A stretch of 64,000 nucleotides of DNA from assembly GCA_905221605.1 (NCBI GenBank), contig CAJNDS010002601.1, positions 492,501 to 556,500 of the forward strand, given 5' to 3'. The notes under the pieces were generated by a model. The model searched no databases. It was not told the origin of the DNA and was given only the letters and a program-made list of their open reading frames with translations. Position numbers and translations under genes: made by a program. Shown piece by piece: positions 21,927-32,907 of this stretch; the stretch's first letter is position 1, and every line of letters begins with the position of its first letter. This DNA comes from Symbiodinium natans (taxonomy: Eukaryota > Sar > Dinophyceae > Suessiales > Symbiodiniaceae).

Positions 21927-23439
21927 GGGGTTTAGGGTTTAGGGTTTAGGGTTTAGGGTTTAGGGTTTAGGGTTTAGGGTTTAGGGTTTAGGGCTTAGGG
22001 TTTAGGGCCCCTAGGTTAAGCATTTCTATCGGGAGGCGCCCGCCAGCCATATTCAGTGCCTTCGGTTGGGCCACAAAAGTTCAGAAAAAGACTTACAGGG
22101 TGCCCTCTTCCAACCTCCACCAGCAACTATTTCCAAGAACTGTCCACTAAAGGTTGACCCTAAACCCTAAACCCTAAACCCTAAACCCTAAACCCTAAAC
22201 CCCAAACCCTAAACCCTAAACCCTAAACCCTAAACCCTAAACCCAAACCCTAAACACAAGGCCTCCCAGAACCATCGGTTTCAGCATAAAAATCGCATGT
22301 TGATTGTGGATCCAAGCTACTCCAAGGGTCCCCCCACTATTCGAGGCCCCTGAACGATACATTGCCATGTACCTTCAATTCCTATGCTTTCGTCTTCGAA
22401 GACCTGGCTTGGGGGGTGTGGTGTCCCTGCCTTGGATTTTTGAGGTTTGGGTTGAGTTGTTTTGGTACCACATGCTGAAATTCTTTGGGTTAAGGGGGTT
22501 GAATAGACGGGGGCTGGAGGGGTTAGACGGTTAGAGGGCTTAGGGATCACAGCCGCAACCCTAAACCCCTAAACCCCTAAACCAAAAACCCTAAACCCCA
22601 AACCCAAACCCCTATTAAGAGGCGCGCCGGTTTCACAGAGTACCCATCCACGGGAGTCTACGTGCCACACAGGCAGTCCCACCCCCCCCCGCCCCCAAAC
22701 CCCCAGCCCCATACGCAGACTGGGTCTGAGGCCCACTGCTGTTCTACGAAAATCTCAGGTCGAGTGTTTGTGGGTTCTGGGCATAAAGCATAATACCGTG
22801 ACAACCTCTTCATTTCTATCTCTTTCCTGCCCGGAAGGGATTGCAGAATTAGGGTGAAGGACTGCAGTGTAATGAAGCCCAAAAAAAACAAAACCTAAGC
22901 CGTATAAAACACTCGGACCCCTAGACACGATGAACAGCCTACACGCTATATAAAGGGTTTAGGGCTTAAATGCTAAACAGGCTGAACCTGAAATTTTCCC
23001 CAACCAAGCTCCCAGCAGTCGGGAAATAATGGCGAGCTCGTAGGCTAAGCTGTCGGGGACCAACCTGCTCTGGCGCGAGGGTTCAATGTTTAAGGTTTAA
23101 GGGGACTTTTGAAATAGACCCCAAGCCCCCCAGCCCCAGAAACCCTAAACCCTAAACCCTAAACCCAAAACGCTAGACCCTAAACCGCCCTCAGTTCCCA
23201 GACGGGGGCAATTTTGGGTCTCAGGGTGGAGGGTCCCCGCTGCAGAGGCCTAGGGTTTAGGGTTTAGGGTTTAGGGTTTAGGGTTTAGGGTGTAGGGTTT
23301 AGGGTTAAGGGTTTAAGGTTTAGGGTTTACCTGCCCAAGGGTTTAGGGTTTAGGGTTTAGAGCCCCAAGGGAGCTGACCGCCTGAACCCGTAAAGTAGCG
23401 AAGTCTTTCTTCCCAGTTCTCCGCGTATCGTCTTACTTA

Positions 23440-23530
23440 GGGGGGATAGGATTAGGGGGACCCTTGGGGGAAAAAGACCCTCTCAACAAGGGCCCCGTTT
23501 AAGAGAGCCAGAAGAGGGTTCAGAAGGGTT
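23440..23530 (+). mobile_element. Dispersed element, family 4 (copy 1)
   Basis: GGGGATAGGATTAGGGGGAC, then CCCTTGGGG, GACCCTCT and GAGAGCCAGAAGAGGGTT recur in the same order at 37714-37800. Non-coding. Confidence 0.7.
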
Positions 23531-23715
23531 GAGGGTTTAGGGTTTAGGGTCTATAGGGTTTAGGGAACGCTTGACCCTAAACCCTAAACCCTAAACCCTA
23601 AACCCTAAACCCTAAACCCTAAACCCTAAACCCTAAACCCTAAACCCTAAACCCTAAACCCTAAACCCTAAACCCTAAACCCTAGGGTTAAACCCTAAAC
23701 CCTTATCCTACCTAG

Positions 23716-23808
23716 GAATACTTTCCGAGGCGTCCCGAGCTGCAAGCAAAGATGTGGGGACGAAGCACATGCCGTTGCATGCAAGAATGAAGAAGAACAG
23801 CTACAAGG
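23716..23808 (+). CDS. Exon-like island between inverted arrays
   Basis: A CCCTAAA array ends just before TTATCCTACCTAG, a pyrimidine-rich acceptor followed by G. The frame reads NTFRGVPSCKQRCGDEAHAV then ACKNEEEQLQ, and the island ends GG before GTTCAGGGTTTAAGG. Length 93 bp. The minus strand is also open, with a more hydrophobic translation. Family not recognised; the CxxxC and acidic stretch suggest a small cysteine-containing domain but no more. Confidence 0.45.
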
Positions 23809-24248
23809 GTTCAGGGTTTAAGGTTTGGGTTTAGGGTTTAGGGTTTAGGGTTTAGCGTTTAGGGTTTAGGGTTTAGGGTTTAGGGCTTAGGGTTTAGGGT
23901 GTAGGGTTTAGGGTTTAGGGTTTAGGGTTTAGGGTTCAGGGTTTAGGGTTTAGGGTTGATGGTCTAGGGTTTAGGGTTTAGGGTTCAGGGTTCAGGGTTT
24001 TGGAGTTAGGGAACCCTGAGCCCCCCCCCCCCCCAAAAAAAAAAAAAAAAAAAAAAAAAAAACAAGTCTCTCGTAAGACAGGCTCCCAGGAACCTTATTC
24101 GGTGCTGCCGCGCCAAGATCGCAGTGGCGACTTCCCAGCAGGAGACATTGTCCTCAGAATTTTGCTGCGCTAGGGCTTCCTAAGCACCGGAAGCTGTGGA
24201 ACCCTAGAACCCTAGAGCCCTAGAACCCTAGAACCCTAAAAACCTAAA

Positions 24249-24370
24249 GTAAACTCCAGAAAGTTGGAACATGGTTTAAGGATGCTTGGAGCTGGCATGT
24301 CCTTTCGTAGTCCTTTAGTCTTCCTTTTTGGGGTATGGGGATAAGGATGTTCCAACTTTCTGGAGTTTAC
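24249..24370. mobile_element. Foldback element, family 3 (copy 1)
   Basis: A perfect inverted repeat of about 22 bp, GTAAACTCCAGAAAGTTGGA at the left and its complement at the right, flanks about 75 bp. A diverged second copy is at 37841-37953. It is MITE-like, without coding capacity. Confidence 0.8.
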
Positions 24371-24499
24371 TGGAGCCTACATTATTTGAACCCCATAAAC
24401 AGAACACCTTGGGACCCCCCCCCTCCCCCCCAACGCACTCGTCGTCCCGAATCTCTCCCACACCCCTAAAGTCTCAAACCTTCACAACGCCCAGACCGT

Positions 24500-24602
24500 T
24501 TATATATATATATATGTATGTATAGATACACATATATAGGTATATATACACGTGTACTACATGTGTGTATATATATATGTACACACACACACACACACAC
24601 AT
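24500..24602. repeat. TA/CA microsatellite
   Basis: Alternating TATA, TGTA and finally a CA run. Simple sequence only. Confidence 0.9.
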
Positions 24603-24981
24603 TCTTGTTTATGTTTAATCTGCATTTGAACATTTGTTAGTATATCGGGTTTGGAGTGAATTTTAGGATTTGGGGGTTGTGGGCGTCACCCTCCATGGAC
24701 CCTTCTCCCTGAACCCTAATCCCGAAACCCTATAAACCCGAAAAACAAACCCCAGCCCAAACCCCAAACCCTAAACCCTAAACTCTATAACAGAAGGCCC
24801 GGACTCCAGATTTAGAGGCTGAGGGTCCCCCAAGGACCCCCCCCCCTAAGTTCTTGACCTGAAACTCCCCCCCCCCCCCCCCCCCCCCTCTTAGGGTTTA
24901 AGGTTTAGGGTTCTGGCAATCGTTGCTCGAATTGGGATCTGCCTCCGATCCAAGATGGCCCAAGATGGCACTTGTATACAG

Positions 24982-25083
24982 AAACTCAGCCCTCATCCTC
25001 GGACTTTTCGGCGTCGGCAGTGGTGCCGGCCGCTGATGAACGGAGTTGGGGGCAGTGGTGGCACTGGAAGCTGCAGGTGCCAG
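24982..25083. CDS. Exon-like island, both strands plausible
   Basis: Plus: acceptor GTATACAG, frame through VPAADERSWGQWWHWKLQVP, ending CAG before GTTTAGGG. Minus: acceptor GGCACCTGCAG, frame starting SSATTAPNSVHQRPAPLPTP, ending before GTATAC. Either could be real; the plus reading uses the array itself as intron start. Confidence 0.4.
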
Positions 25084-25804
25084 GTTTAGGGTTTAGGGTT
25101 ATAGGGTTTAGGGTTTAGGGTTTAGGGTTTAGGGTTTAGGGCGTAGGGTTTAGGGTTTACCCCCCCCCCCCCCCCCCCAACAAAGGGTTTCGGGCGTTTA
25201 GGGGTTTTTAGGGTTTCAGGTTTAGGGTATTTGGGGTTTAGGGTTACAAGGGAACCCCAACCCTAAAAAAAGGAAAATAAGGGCCTACTCCAGGTCCTAG
25301 TTTCTACCCGTTGAAGCCTCACGCTTTGCAGTGAGCCCTCTGTATCGAAATTTAGGATCCCAAATGTTTAAACCCGTCAATGGTTTAGGGCTTGGGGTTT
25401 CGGGCTTAGGGCTTAGGGCTTAGCGCTTAGAGCTTAGGGTTTGGGGTTTAGGGTTGCCTATAAACCTTATCAGCCCCATCACCCCTACAAGCCACAAAGG
25501 CCCGATGAGCCTTCCAATACGCCTAGCCAGCTGGTGGGGGGGGGGGGGGGCAGTACCCTCAACCCTGAACCCTAAACCCTCGACCCTAAACCCTAAACCC
25601 TAAACCCTGATCCTAAACCCTAAACCCTGAACCCTGACCCTAAGCCTTAGGACCTTACGTAGGCTAGGGCTTTGGGGTCTTGGGCTTTGGGGCTTCGGGC
25701 GGTTCAGGCTCAGGGCGTTAACATCTCAATCGGGTTTAGGGTTTAGGGTTTGGGGTTTAGGGTAACATCCCAGTGAAGTGAGGTGAGGTTGGGGCCCAGA
25801 CCAG

Positions 25805-25881
25805 GGACTTCAATGCCACGGAGAAGGCGCGATGTTGCGTTGGAGGCAGATGGCCCTGCCTCGTCAGGATCAGCTCCATAG
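25805..25881 (+). CDS. Exon-like island with good donor
   Basis: Acceptor CCCAGACCAG followed by G, and the donor is CCATAG before GTAGGC. Three frames have few or no stops; DFNATEKARCCVGGRWPCLV is one reading. It is followed by a TTTAGGG array. Frame undecided. Confidence 0.35.
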
Positions 25882-26037
25882 GTAGGCTGTAGGGTTTAGG
25901 CTGTAGGGTTTAGGGTTTAGGGTCTCTGTCGAATTAAGCATTTGCAAAGTTTAGGGGTTAGGGTTTCGGGTTTAGGGTTTAGGGTTTAGGGTTTAGGGTC
26001 TGGGGTTTAGGGTTTAGGGCAACTGTACTGAAAACTG

Positions 26038-26117
26038 AACGTGTAACCATATTAGGGCACTTAAGTGGGTTCTGCGTGCAGTTATAATTGGTTAATAAGT
26101 ACCATGAACCTCCAAGC
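26038..26117 (+). mobile_element. Partial foldback element, family 2
   Basis: ACTTAAGTGGGTT and TTATAATTGGTTAATAAGTA followed by CCATGAACCTCCAAG match the right half of the fuller copy at 53043-53205. Confidence 0.7.
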
Positions 26118-26703
26118 AGGGTTTGAGGCTAGGGTTTCGGGTCTAATTCTGTTCAGGTCTTTGTTCAGGGTTTAGGGCTTAGGCTTTTGTTCCTCAGTTT
26201 TGGGGCTTACAACCTTGAGGCTTGAACTATTGTAGGCCACTCGGCTTAGTGTCTCAAAACCTTGAGGACGTCGGGCTTCGGATGGTTTTGGGTCGAAGTA
26301 CCCTAACCCTAAACCCTAAACCCTAAACCGCCTACACCCTAAACCCCCCAAACCCCAAACAGCCCTAGCACCCTACACCTCCACTAAACCCTGCTAACCC
26401 TCATCCCCTGAACCCCTAACCCTACACAGCCCCCATTCAGCTCTCCCACGGCCCTGCTCCAAGCTGCTTGGGGGGCGCGGGGTTTAGGGCTTAGGGCTTT
26501 ACAGGGTTTAAAGGGTTTAGGGGCAGGTACATCCCTGAACCCAAACCCTTATAAGGATTGAAGTATAGGGTTAGGGTTAGGGTCTAGGGTTCAGGGTTTG
26601 GGGTTTAGGGTTTGGGGTTTAGGGTTTAGGGCTTGGGGTTTAGGGCTTGGGGTTTAGGGCTTAGGGCTTGGGGTTTAGGGTTTAGGGCTTAGGGCTCTTA
26701 AAG

Positions 26704-26797
26704 TGGCTCGGGGTCCAAGGCATGCGCAAACGATGCAGCAACTGTCGAAAGGCGACGTCTTGTGGTCTGTTGACCAGAAACCCTGAGGGTGTGCAAG
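26704..26797. CDS. Exon-like island, both strands plausible
   Basis: Plus: one frame reads WLGVQGMRKRCSNCRKATSC then GLLTRNPEGVQ and ends CAAG before GTTTAGGG. Minus: follows GCACACCCTCAG and reads FLVNRPQDVAFRQLLHRLRM. Both look protein-like. The plus CSNCRK pair might be half a zinc site, but this is weak. Confidence 0.4.
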
Positions 26798-27499
26798 GTT
26801 TAGGGTTTAGGGTTTAGGGTTTAGGGTTTAGGGTTTAGGGTTTAGGGTTTAGGGTTTAGGGTTTAGGGTTTAGGGTTTAGGGTGTATACGGTTTAGGGTT
26901 ACTTACAGCTTCTCTCCTGGGTCCCGCGCAGATTCTCATACTAGGGCTTAGGGTATCCCCTCCGTGCTGCAACCCTGAAAGCTCCTTAAAGGCCCTCAAC
27001 CCGGCCCTAAACCCTAAACCCTAAACCCTAAACCCTAAACCCTAAACCCTAAACCCTAAACCCTAAACCCTAAACCCTAAAACCCTAAACCCTAGACCTC
27101 AAACAGGTTTAAAGCTAATCTCAGCATAGCAGGCTAAGGGCAGGGCTGCAAGCCCTCCGCGAGCAGCCACGTGCACACAGGCCACCTCAGGTTTCGGGAA
27201 CGGAGCAACCCAAGATGGGTTTAGGGTTTAGGGTTTAGGGTTTAGGGTTTAGGGTTTAGGGTTTAGGGTTTAGGGTTTAGGGTTTAGGGTTTTGGGTTTG
27301 CTTTAAGGTTCAGGCTCTCGAGGCTGGGTTACAAGGAACCTGACCCCCCGCCCGCCCCCCCTCCCCCCCTCTCCAAAAAAAAGGGTGCTACTGCTTTATA
27401 AGGGAACCTCAACCCCCCGGAAAAGGGGAATAAGGGCACTATACTGGGCATCCTAGTGTAGGCGTGTCCTGCCCAAGGCTCTTGGAACCCCTTGAGTTA

Positions 27500-27795
27500 A
27501 GGGACTTTAGGGGTGATTTCGGGGTTATTTAGGGGCTACTTGGGGATGATAGGGACTATATAAGGTATGTATGTACATACATATATGGGTTTGTTCGATT
27601 ATGGGGGAGCGGGCGACAGGTGTTGGGATCAGGGTATGTTTCGGGGGTATGATTCGGGGTATGTTTCGCGGGTGTGCAACCCGTGTGCCCTTCTTGAACC
27701 TGGGCCCCCCAAAAAAATGGACAAACCCATATAGTAAGAGGCTATGTAGAGGAATAAGATTAGGGTTCCCTTCTAGGGGACCCTCCTTTTACCTC
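27500..27795. mobile_element. Dispersed element, family 5 (copy 2)
   Basis: A longer relative of 4370-4490, with an interior of about 200 bp containing a short open frame (27571-27912). Shared ends: GGGGCTACTT and AATAAGATTAGGG. Confidence 0.45.
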
Positions 27796-28684
27796 TTAGT
27801 TGATGATGGCTGGCATGTCATGCTCATACCTGTAGAAGTTAACCTGTCTTTCAGCTTTGAGATTCTTTCGGGGGTGGGGGGGGGGGGGGGGGGGTTCAAC
27901 CCTAAACCCTAACCCCTGAACACTAAACCCCAAACTGCTGGCCGCGCCAGGAGTCCCAAGCAGGACTAGGGGTTTAGGGTTTAGGGTTTAGGGTTTAGGG
28001 TTTAGGGTTTAGGGTTTAGGGTTTAGGGTTTAGGGTTTAGGGTTTAGGGTAACTACTCTCAAGCAATCAGAGCCTAAGAGTCCTGGGAAGAACGAGTATC
28101 AGGGGGAAGCCTGGGTACCACAGCCTGAATGAAGAAATGCGACACTGCACAGGGCAAATCGTAGCATGTCAGGTCGTGTGTGTAATTATAGTGCTCAGGG
28201 GTCAAAAGTTTTGGTTAAGTTTTAGTGCTCACAAGGTGTGCACCCAGAACCCTAAACCCCAAACAATACAAACGTGAAACACCCTAAGCCCCAAACCCTC
28301 AACCCTTCAACCCTTAAACCCTCAACCCTCAACCTTACACCCTAAACCCTAAACGCACCGACACCATTAACTAAACCCCAAACCTGAAGCCTAGCTTCCT
28401 TCTACGCATCCTGCAAACGACGCTTAAGTCTGAGATCTCAAAGCCCCGAGCCCCGAAACTCCCAAACCCGAAGGCCCGAGAGCCCCAAAATAGAGGAGCC
28501 TTAAAAATCAGCTTAGGGTTTTGGGGGGTGGATATTGAAGCATAAATAAGAAAGGGACTCTGAATACATACTAGTCGTAATTCTTCCGACCCCTATGAAA
28601 CAGGGCTTCATCCTGCCCTAAACCCTAAACCTAGACCCTAAACCCTAAACCCTAAACCCTAACACGGTTTCATCCTGCAAGCAG

Positions 28685-28807
28685 AGTCTGCCACTCCTTG
28701 GCATGTCTCGGTCCGCCCACGGTCGTTCGGAAGCCTGTAGCAAAGACCGGAGCTTCAGGCTGTGCCTACACAGGAGCTTTAGGCGAAAGGCCTACCGCTA
28801 CTTGTAA
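28685..28807 (+). CDS. Candidate terminal exon
   Basis: Follows ATCCTGCAAGCAG. The frame reads SLPLLGMSRSAHGRSEACSK then DRSFRLCLHRSFRRKAYRYL and stops at TAA 28805-28807. The arginine-rich end and clear stop fit a last exon. It lies after a CCCTAAA array and has no TTTAGGG array close behind, as expected if no intron follows. Family unknown. Confidence 0.4.
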   Translation, partial: SLPLLGMSRSAHGRSEACSKDRSFRLCLHRSFRRKAYRYL

Positions 28808-28891
28808 GGGCGGTACAAAACCCCAGCGAGCTCCTGCTTTAGGGTATGCCTTAGTTCAAGGACCCTACACCCAATAGAACCTAACCTCAAA

Positions 28892-28892
28892 G

Positions 28893-28923
<31 letters not shown>

Positions 28924-28925
28924 GC

Positions 28926-28970
<45 letters not shown>
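28892..28970. repeat. GT/CG microsatellite
   Basis: (GT)n, then a CG run, then (GT)n. Such alternating purine-pyrimidine DNA can adopt Z-form. Confidence 0.95.
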
Positions 28971-29404
28971 CCAGGGCTCTATGGTTGGGGGGGGCGGGTT
29001 CACGGTTTTAAGGTCCGTGCTCTGATTATAGGGCTTAGGATTTAGGGTGTAGGGTCTAGGGTTCCAGATCAAGGCGTGAGTTTGGGGCGTTGGAATTTGG
29101 GGCATCAAGGAAGCCGGCCTGGTTCTAGGTGCACGGTATTGTTGCCTCCCCCTTGTGCTCATTCAAGAAGCACAACAACGCAAAACCACTAACTTTCGCA
29201 ACGCCTACACCCTGAAACCCGAAACCCTGCCCTAAACCCTCTAGACACGAAAGCCTAAACCCTAAACCCTAAACCCTAAACCCTAAACCCTAAACCCTAA
29301 ACCCTAAACCCTAAACCCTAAACCCTGTAACAGTGTACCCTGTACCCGAATCCCGAAACCCGAGACCCTGAACCCGAAAAAGCCTTGGGATGGACCCAAG
29401 GTGT

Positions 29405-29685
29405 ACCCTAAACCCTAAACCCTAAACCCTAAACCCTAAACCCTAAACCCTAAACCCTAAACCCTAAACCCTAAACCCTAAACCCTAAACCCTAAACCCT
29501 AAACCCTAAACCCTAAACCCTAAACCCTAAACCCTAACCTAAACCCTAAACCCTAAACCCTAAACCCTAAACCCTAAACCCTAAACCCTAAACCCTAAAC
29601 CCTAAACCCTAAACCCTAAACCCTAAACCCTAAACCCTAACCCTAAACCCTAAGCCCTAAACCCTAAACCCCAAACCCTAAAGAA
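29405..29685. repeat. Long CCCTAAA array
   Basis: About 40 units with only a few one-base changes, among the longest and most regular arrays in the window. Its regularity suggests recent expansion. Confidence 0.95.
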
Positions 29686-29939
29686 CCCAACATCCAAGAG
29701 GAAGAGGGGCCTTTGGGGCAGCGCCCTCTCTACTGGGCAAGGTCTTTGGGGATGCGAAGATGATTCTTTGAGGGTTTAGGGTTCAGGGCTTCGGATCTAA
29801 AACCCCAAATACATAAGGGATCAGGGTTCCAGGTTTTAGGTTCAGGGTAAAGGGAGTATTCAACTCTAACAACCCCTCCCCGAACACCTTAAGCCCTGCA
29901 CCCTACCCTAGCAACCCAACCCTCAACCCCAAACCCCGA

Positions 29940-30290
29940 ACCGGGGGGAGATGCACTGGATCTTCGGGGTCTGAATTCCTATATCCCTTGGGAATTATTT
30001 GAGTTTTGTGTATTTAGAACCCAAGAGGATATTAAGCATAGTAGTTTATTAAGGTTCTAAGGGGAGTATAGATTCAGGGTTCTGTAGGGCTGCGGGGTTC
30101 TAGTGGCCATTTCCGGGTTTAGGGTTTAGGGTTTAGGGTTAGGGTTTACCAGTAGGGGCTTAGGTGCCAGGTGTTTGTGAACTGGAACACTCAACCCAGA
30201 GCCCGAAACCACAACCTTATTCTTAAAGCAACCCCCCCAAGGGGTGCCCCTATTTCCGGCCACCCACAAACCTGAATCCCTCCGTAAACC
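29940..30290 (+). mobile_element. 350 bp element, copy in inverted orientation to 47815-48182
   Basis: From GGGGAGATGCACTGGATCTT through TATCCCTTGGGAATTATTTG to CCGGCCACCCACAAACC, this matches the reverse complement of 47815-48182 almost base for base, apart from the telomere-like stretch in the middle. No open frame of note. It is probably a dispersed non-autonomous element. Confidence 0.85.
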
Positions 30291-30453
30291 CTAAACCCTC
30301 AACCCTAAACCCTACACCATAAATCCTGAACCCTAAACCCTAAACCCTAAACCCTCAACCCTCAACCCTAAACCCACCCTGAACCCTAAACCCTAGACCC
30401 CAAACCCTGAACCCTAAACCCTGAACCCTCCCCCCCTTTCTCTGGGCTCGCAG

Positions 30454-30486
30454 GCTCCACATATCCACCTCCGCACCCAGCCTCTG
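30454..30486 (+). CDS. Very short exon candidate with strong splice sites
   Basis: The acceptor has a long pyrimidine tract (CTCCCCCCCTTTCTCTGGGC then TCGCAG followed by G) and the donor is CTCTG before GTGAAA. 33 bp, for example APHIHLRTQPL. These are among the best acceptor and donor pairs in the window. Confidence 0.45.
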
Positions 30487-30622
30487 GTGAAAGGGTCTAG
30501 GGTTTAGGGTCTATAGGGTTTAGGGTTCAGGGTTCAGGGGTTAGGGTTTAGGGTTTTGGGTTTTAGGGCTCAGGGTCTTTAGTATTTAGGGTTTGGGGGG
30601 TTGAGGGTTTAGGTTGCTTCAG

Positions 30623-30704
30623 GGCTCGGACCTGAAGGGCTAAACGCGGGCTTAAGAATGCTGCAAGTACGAGAGAGCATCTGGGCTTGTACGGCCTATC
30701 AAGG
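30623..30704 (+). CDS. Exon-like island before TTTAGGG array
   Basis: Acceptor GTTGCTTCAG followed by G. The only fully open plus frame reads LGPEGLNAGLRMLQVRESIW then ACTAYQ, and the island ends GG before GTTTAGGG. 82 bp. Family not recognised. Confidence 0.45.
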
Positions 30705-30841
30705 GTTTAGGGTTTAGGGTTTAGGGTTTAGGTTTTAGGATTTCGGGTTTAGGGTTTAGGGTTTGGTGTTTCAGTGAAGGGGATATGAGAACCCGATCCA
30801 CGAGCCCCCAGGAATACAGCAGATGGATGAGAAGATTTAGG

Positions 30842-31035
30842 ACAAGGTGTCAGGTTTCACATGGGGCTTGTATTCAGGCGGAAGGGGAGATGAATTTGAC
30901 AGAGGGGGTGGAATGCCAGCGTGGCTTTGCAAAGGCAAGGCTGAGAGTTTGTGGCCACGATCTCCTCCCCACAAGGAGATGATGATGACAAGGAGGGGGT
31001 GGAGGAGGAGAATCGGATCAGGCCGCCGGTCGTGA
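30842..31035 (+). CDS. Exon-like island, glycine/arginine-rich reading
   Basis: After TTTAG the frame reads DKVSGFTWGLYSGGRGDEFD then RGGGMPAWLCKGKAESLWPR and continues to a TGA at 31033-31035; a GT just before the stop could be a donor. A second plus frame and a minus frame are open too, so the call is weak. Confidence 0.35.
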
Positions 31036-31209
31036 TTCTGAAACAAGGGTTTCGGGTTTAGGGTTTAGGGTTTAGGGTTTAGGGTTTAGGGTTTAGGGTT
31101 TAGGGTTTAGGGCTTATAAGCCTCAGGATTTATAGAGCTCAGGGATGATGAGCCCTGCCAAGTCTGCCACATCCCTGGACCTAAACCCTGAACCCTACAG
31201 CCGCACGAA

Positions 31210-31305
31210 TCATGGGTTCCCCTACTACCCCCCTCTATACTACCCCCCTAGGTTCCCTGCAAAATGGTAGTATGGAGGGGGCTAGTCCGGAAACCCATGA
31301 ATGAA
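31210..31305. mobile_element. Single foldback element
   Basis: CATGGGTTCCCCTACTACCC pairs imperfectly with the complement around GGGGCTAGTCCGGAAACCCATG at the right. About 95 bp, MITE-like, no second copy seen. Confidence 0.6.
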
Positions 31306-31316
31306 GGCTCACAAAG

Positions 31317-31400
31317 CTAGGCCCCCTCGCCTTCGAGCTTCGTGAAGAAGACTGAGGCTATGGTGCCAGGCGGCACCGGAACAAACGTCCAGGACCTCGT
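31317..31400. CDS. Exon-like island, strand unresolved
   Basis: Plus: after AGCTAG, SSFVKKTEAMVPGGTGTNVQ then DL before GTTTGAGG. Minus: TFVPVPPGTIASVFFTKLEG. Both look natural. The plus reading has an AG|G acceptor and an array-like intron start, and is slightly preferred. Confidence 0.35.
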
Positions 31401-31589
31401 TTGAGGCTTACGGTTAGGGTTCAGGGCTTGGGGTGAATGATGTAAGGATTCATGGCAAAACTGAGTCATGGTACATGCACGTGTAAACGCAACAATGGCA
31501 ACCATGGTAATAAAGAATGTGCCAATGGTAACCGTGGTCGAAAAAAGCAAAGGTCACTATATGTTACAGTGTGATCGGCCGCGCACGTC

Positions 31590-31748
31590 AAGCCTCATGG
31601 TTGATGAAGGAATGCTGCTCATGCACCAACTCTGCATCATCAGGCGGCTCCCGCATCGTCGGGCTCGTTGAATTCGAACCCTCCACCGCGGCATCGATGA
31701 AAAGCGTCTCCAGGGCTTCGTCCACCACGGAATCGAAGGTTAAGCTTC
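31590..31748 (-). CDS. Candidate last exon, acidic protein
   Basis: Minus reading from about 31748: TFDSVVDEALETLFIDAAVE, then GSNSTSPTMREPPDDAELVH, ending NHEA and TGA at about 31590. Acidic, with even codon use; upstream the frame is closed by a stop, so an acceptor near CTATGAAG is implied. Two plus frames are also long. Family not recognised. Confidence 0.45.
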
Positions 31749-32457
31749 ATAGACAAAATATGAATACTTCGTTGGGGGCTGTTAGGCCTTGAGCAAGCCT
31801 ATCATTTTCACAATGTTTATATACAAAAGACTATTTGCATTCATTAAATTTTTCGCTTGCGCAGGCTGGGTGGGTTTCGAGGTGAGGGGTTCAGGGTAGT
31901 TTAGGAGTCAGACAACCCTAAGTCCGAAACCCGAAACCAGTAGGGTTTATGGTTCAGGGCACCAGGGACTGTTGCGATACTAGGGATTTTTATTGCTAGT
32001 ATTCACAATAGGACACCCTATGTACACTCACCAACAACAGCTATGTAAACCCTGCGCAAGTACTTTGTTGCATCAGACCTGCCCAGAGGATGCCTCTTGC
32101 GGCGTTCCCTGACAGACTTGAAGAAAGCCCCCGCTACTGCTGAGCAACCCTAGCCCAACCAAGTTCAGCCCAAACCCCTAAGCCATAAACCCCGACCTCC
32201 TGAACCCTAAGCCCTAAACCTTAAGCCCTAAACCCTAAACCCTGAACCCCTAAACCCTAAACCCTAAACCCTGAACCCCTAAACTCTTCAGTCTTGTCCC
32301 TGCGTAGGGGCGGGCCTAGCAGACATTGTGAGCTTTTAGAGCCGCCTCACCCCAGGCAAAATGAGCCCAAACGCCTCACAACCCTATACAGCCCTAAACC
32401 CTAAACCCTAAGCCCTAAACCCTAAGCCCTTTATCTGCGTACCTTCATCCCCCCTAG

Positions 32458-32499
32458 CTCGGTCCCGCGCTCTGTCCACCATGCGCCTGAACGACTTAG
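32458..32499 (+). CDS. Short exon candidate with strong splice sites
   Basis: The acceptor is ACCTTCATCCCCCCTAG and the donor is CTTAG before GTAGGGTTTAGGG. 42 bp; one frame reads RSRALSTMRLNDL. It lies between CCCTAAA and TTTAGGG arrays. Confidence 0.45.
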
Positions 32500-32829
32500 G
32501 TAGGGTTTAGGGTTTAGGGTTTAGGGTTTAGGGCTTAGGGTTTAGCGTTTAGGGTTTAGGGTTTAGGGTCTAGGGTTGAGGGTTTAGGGGTTTAGGGTTT
32601 ACAGCTTGGGGCTCACATTTTCCGAGTTCGGGGCTTGCACGACCTGCGGTTAGAAGTTGCAATTAGGATGCCCTTCTCGGGTTCCCTAGACCCTAAGCCC
32701 TACACCCTAAACCCTAAGCCCTAAACCCTAAACCCTAAACCCTAAGCCCTAAACCCTAAACCCTACACCCTAAGCCCTAAACATCCTCAAAGTTTAGGGC
32801 TTCGGGCATTTGTGCGGTAATACAAGAAT

Positions 32830-32907
32830 TCTGCCTAACAATGAGGACAACAAGGAACACAAGAACACAACAAGCCAAAGCACAAACAATGACTATGCAA
32901 ATCATAA
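32830..32907 (+). CDS. Exon-like island, Asn/Lys/Thr-rich
   Basis: A frame open from near AATACAAG reads ILPNNEDNKEHKNTTSQSTN then NDYANHK and runs into GGGTTTAGGG. The A-rich composition differs from other islands, so it could be a low-complexity exon or a simple-sequence remnant. Confidence 0.35.

Noticed and set aside
29405-29685. Possible true telomere or chromosome end
   Set aside because: Arrays occur in both orientations throughout, with sequence continuing on both sides and many variant units.
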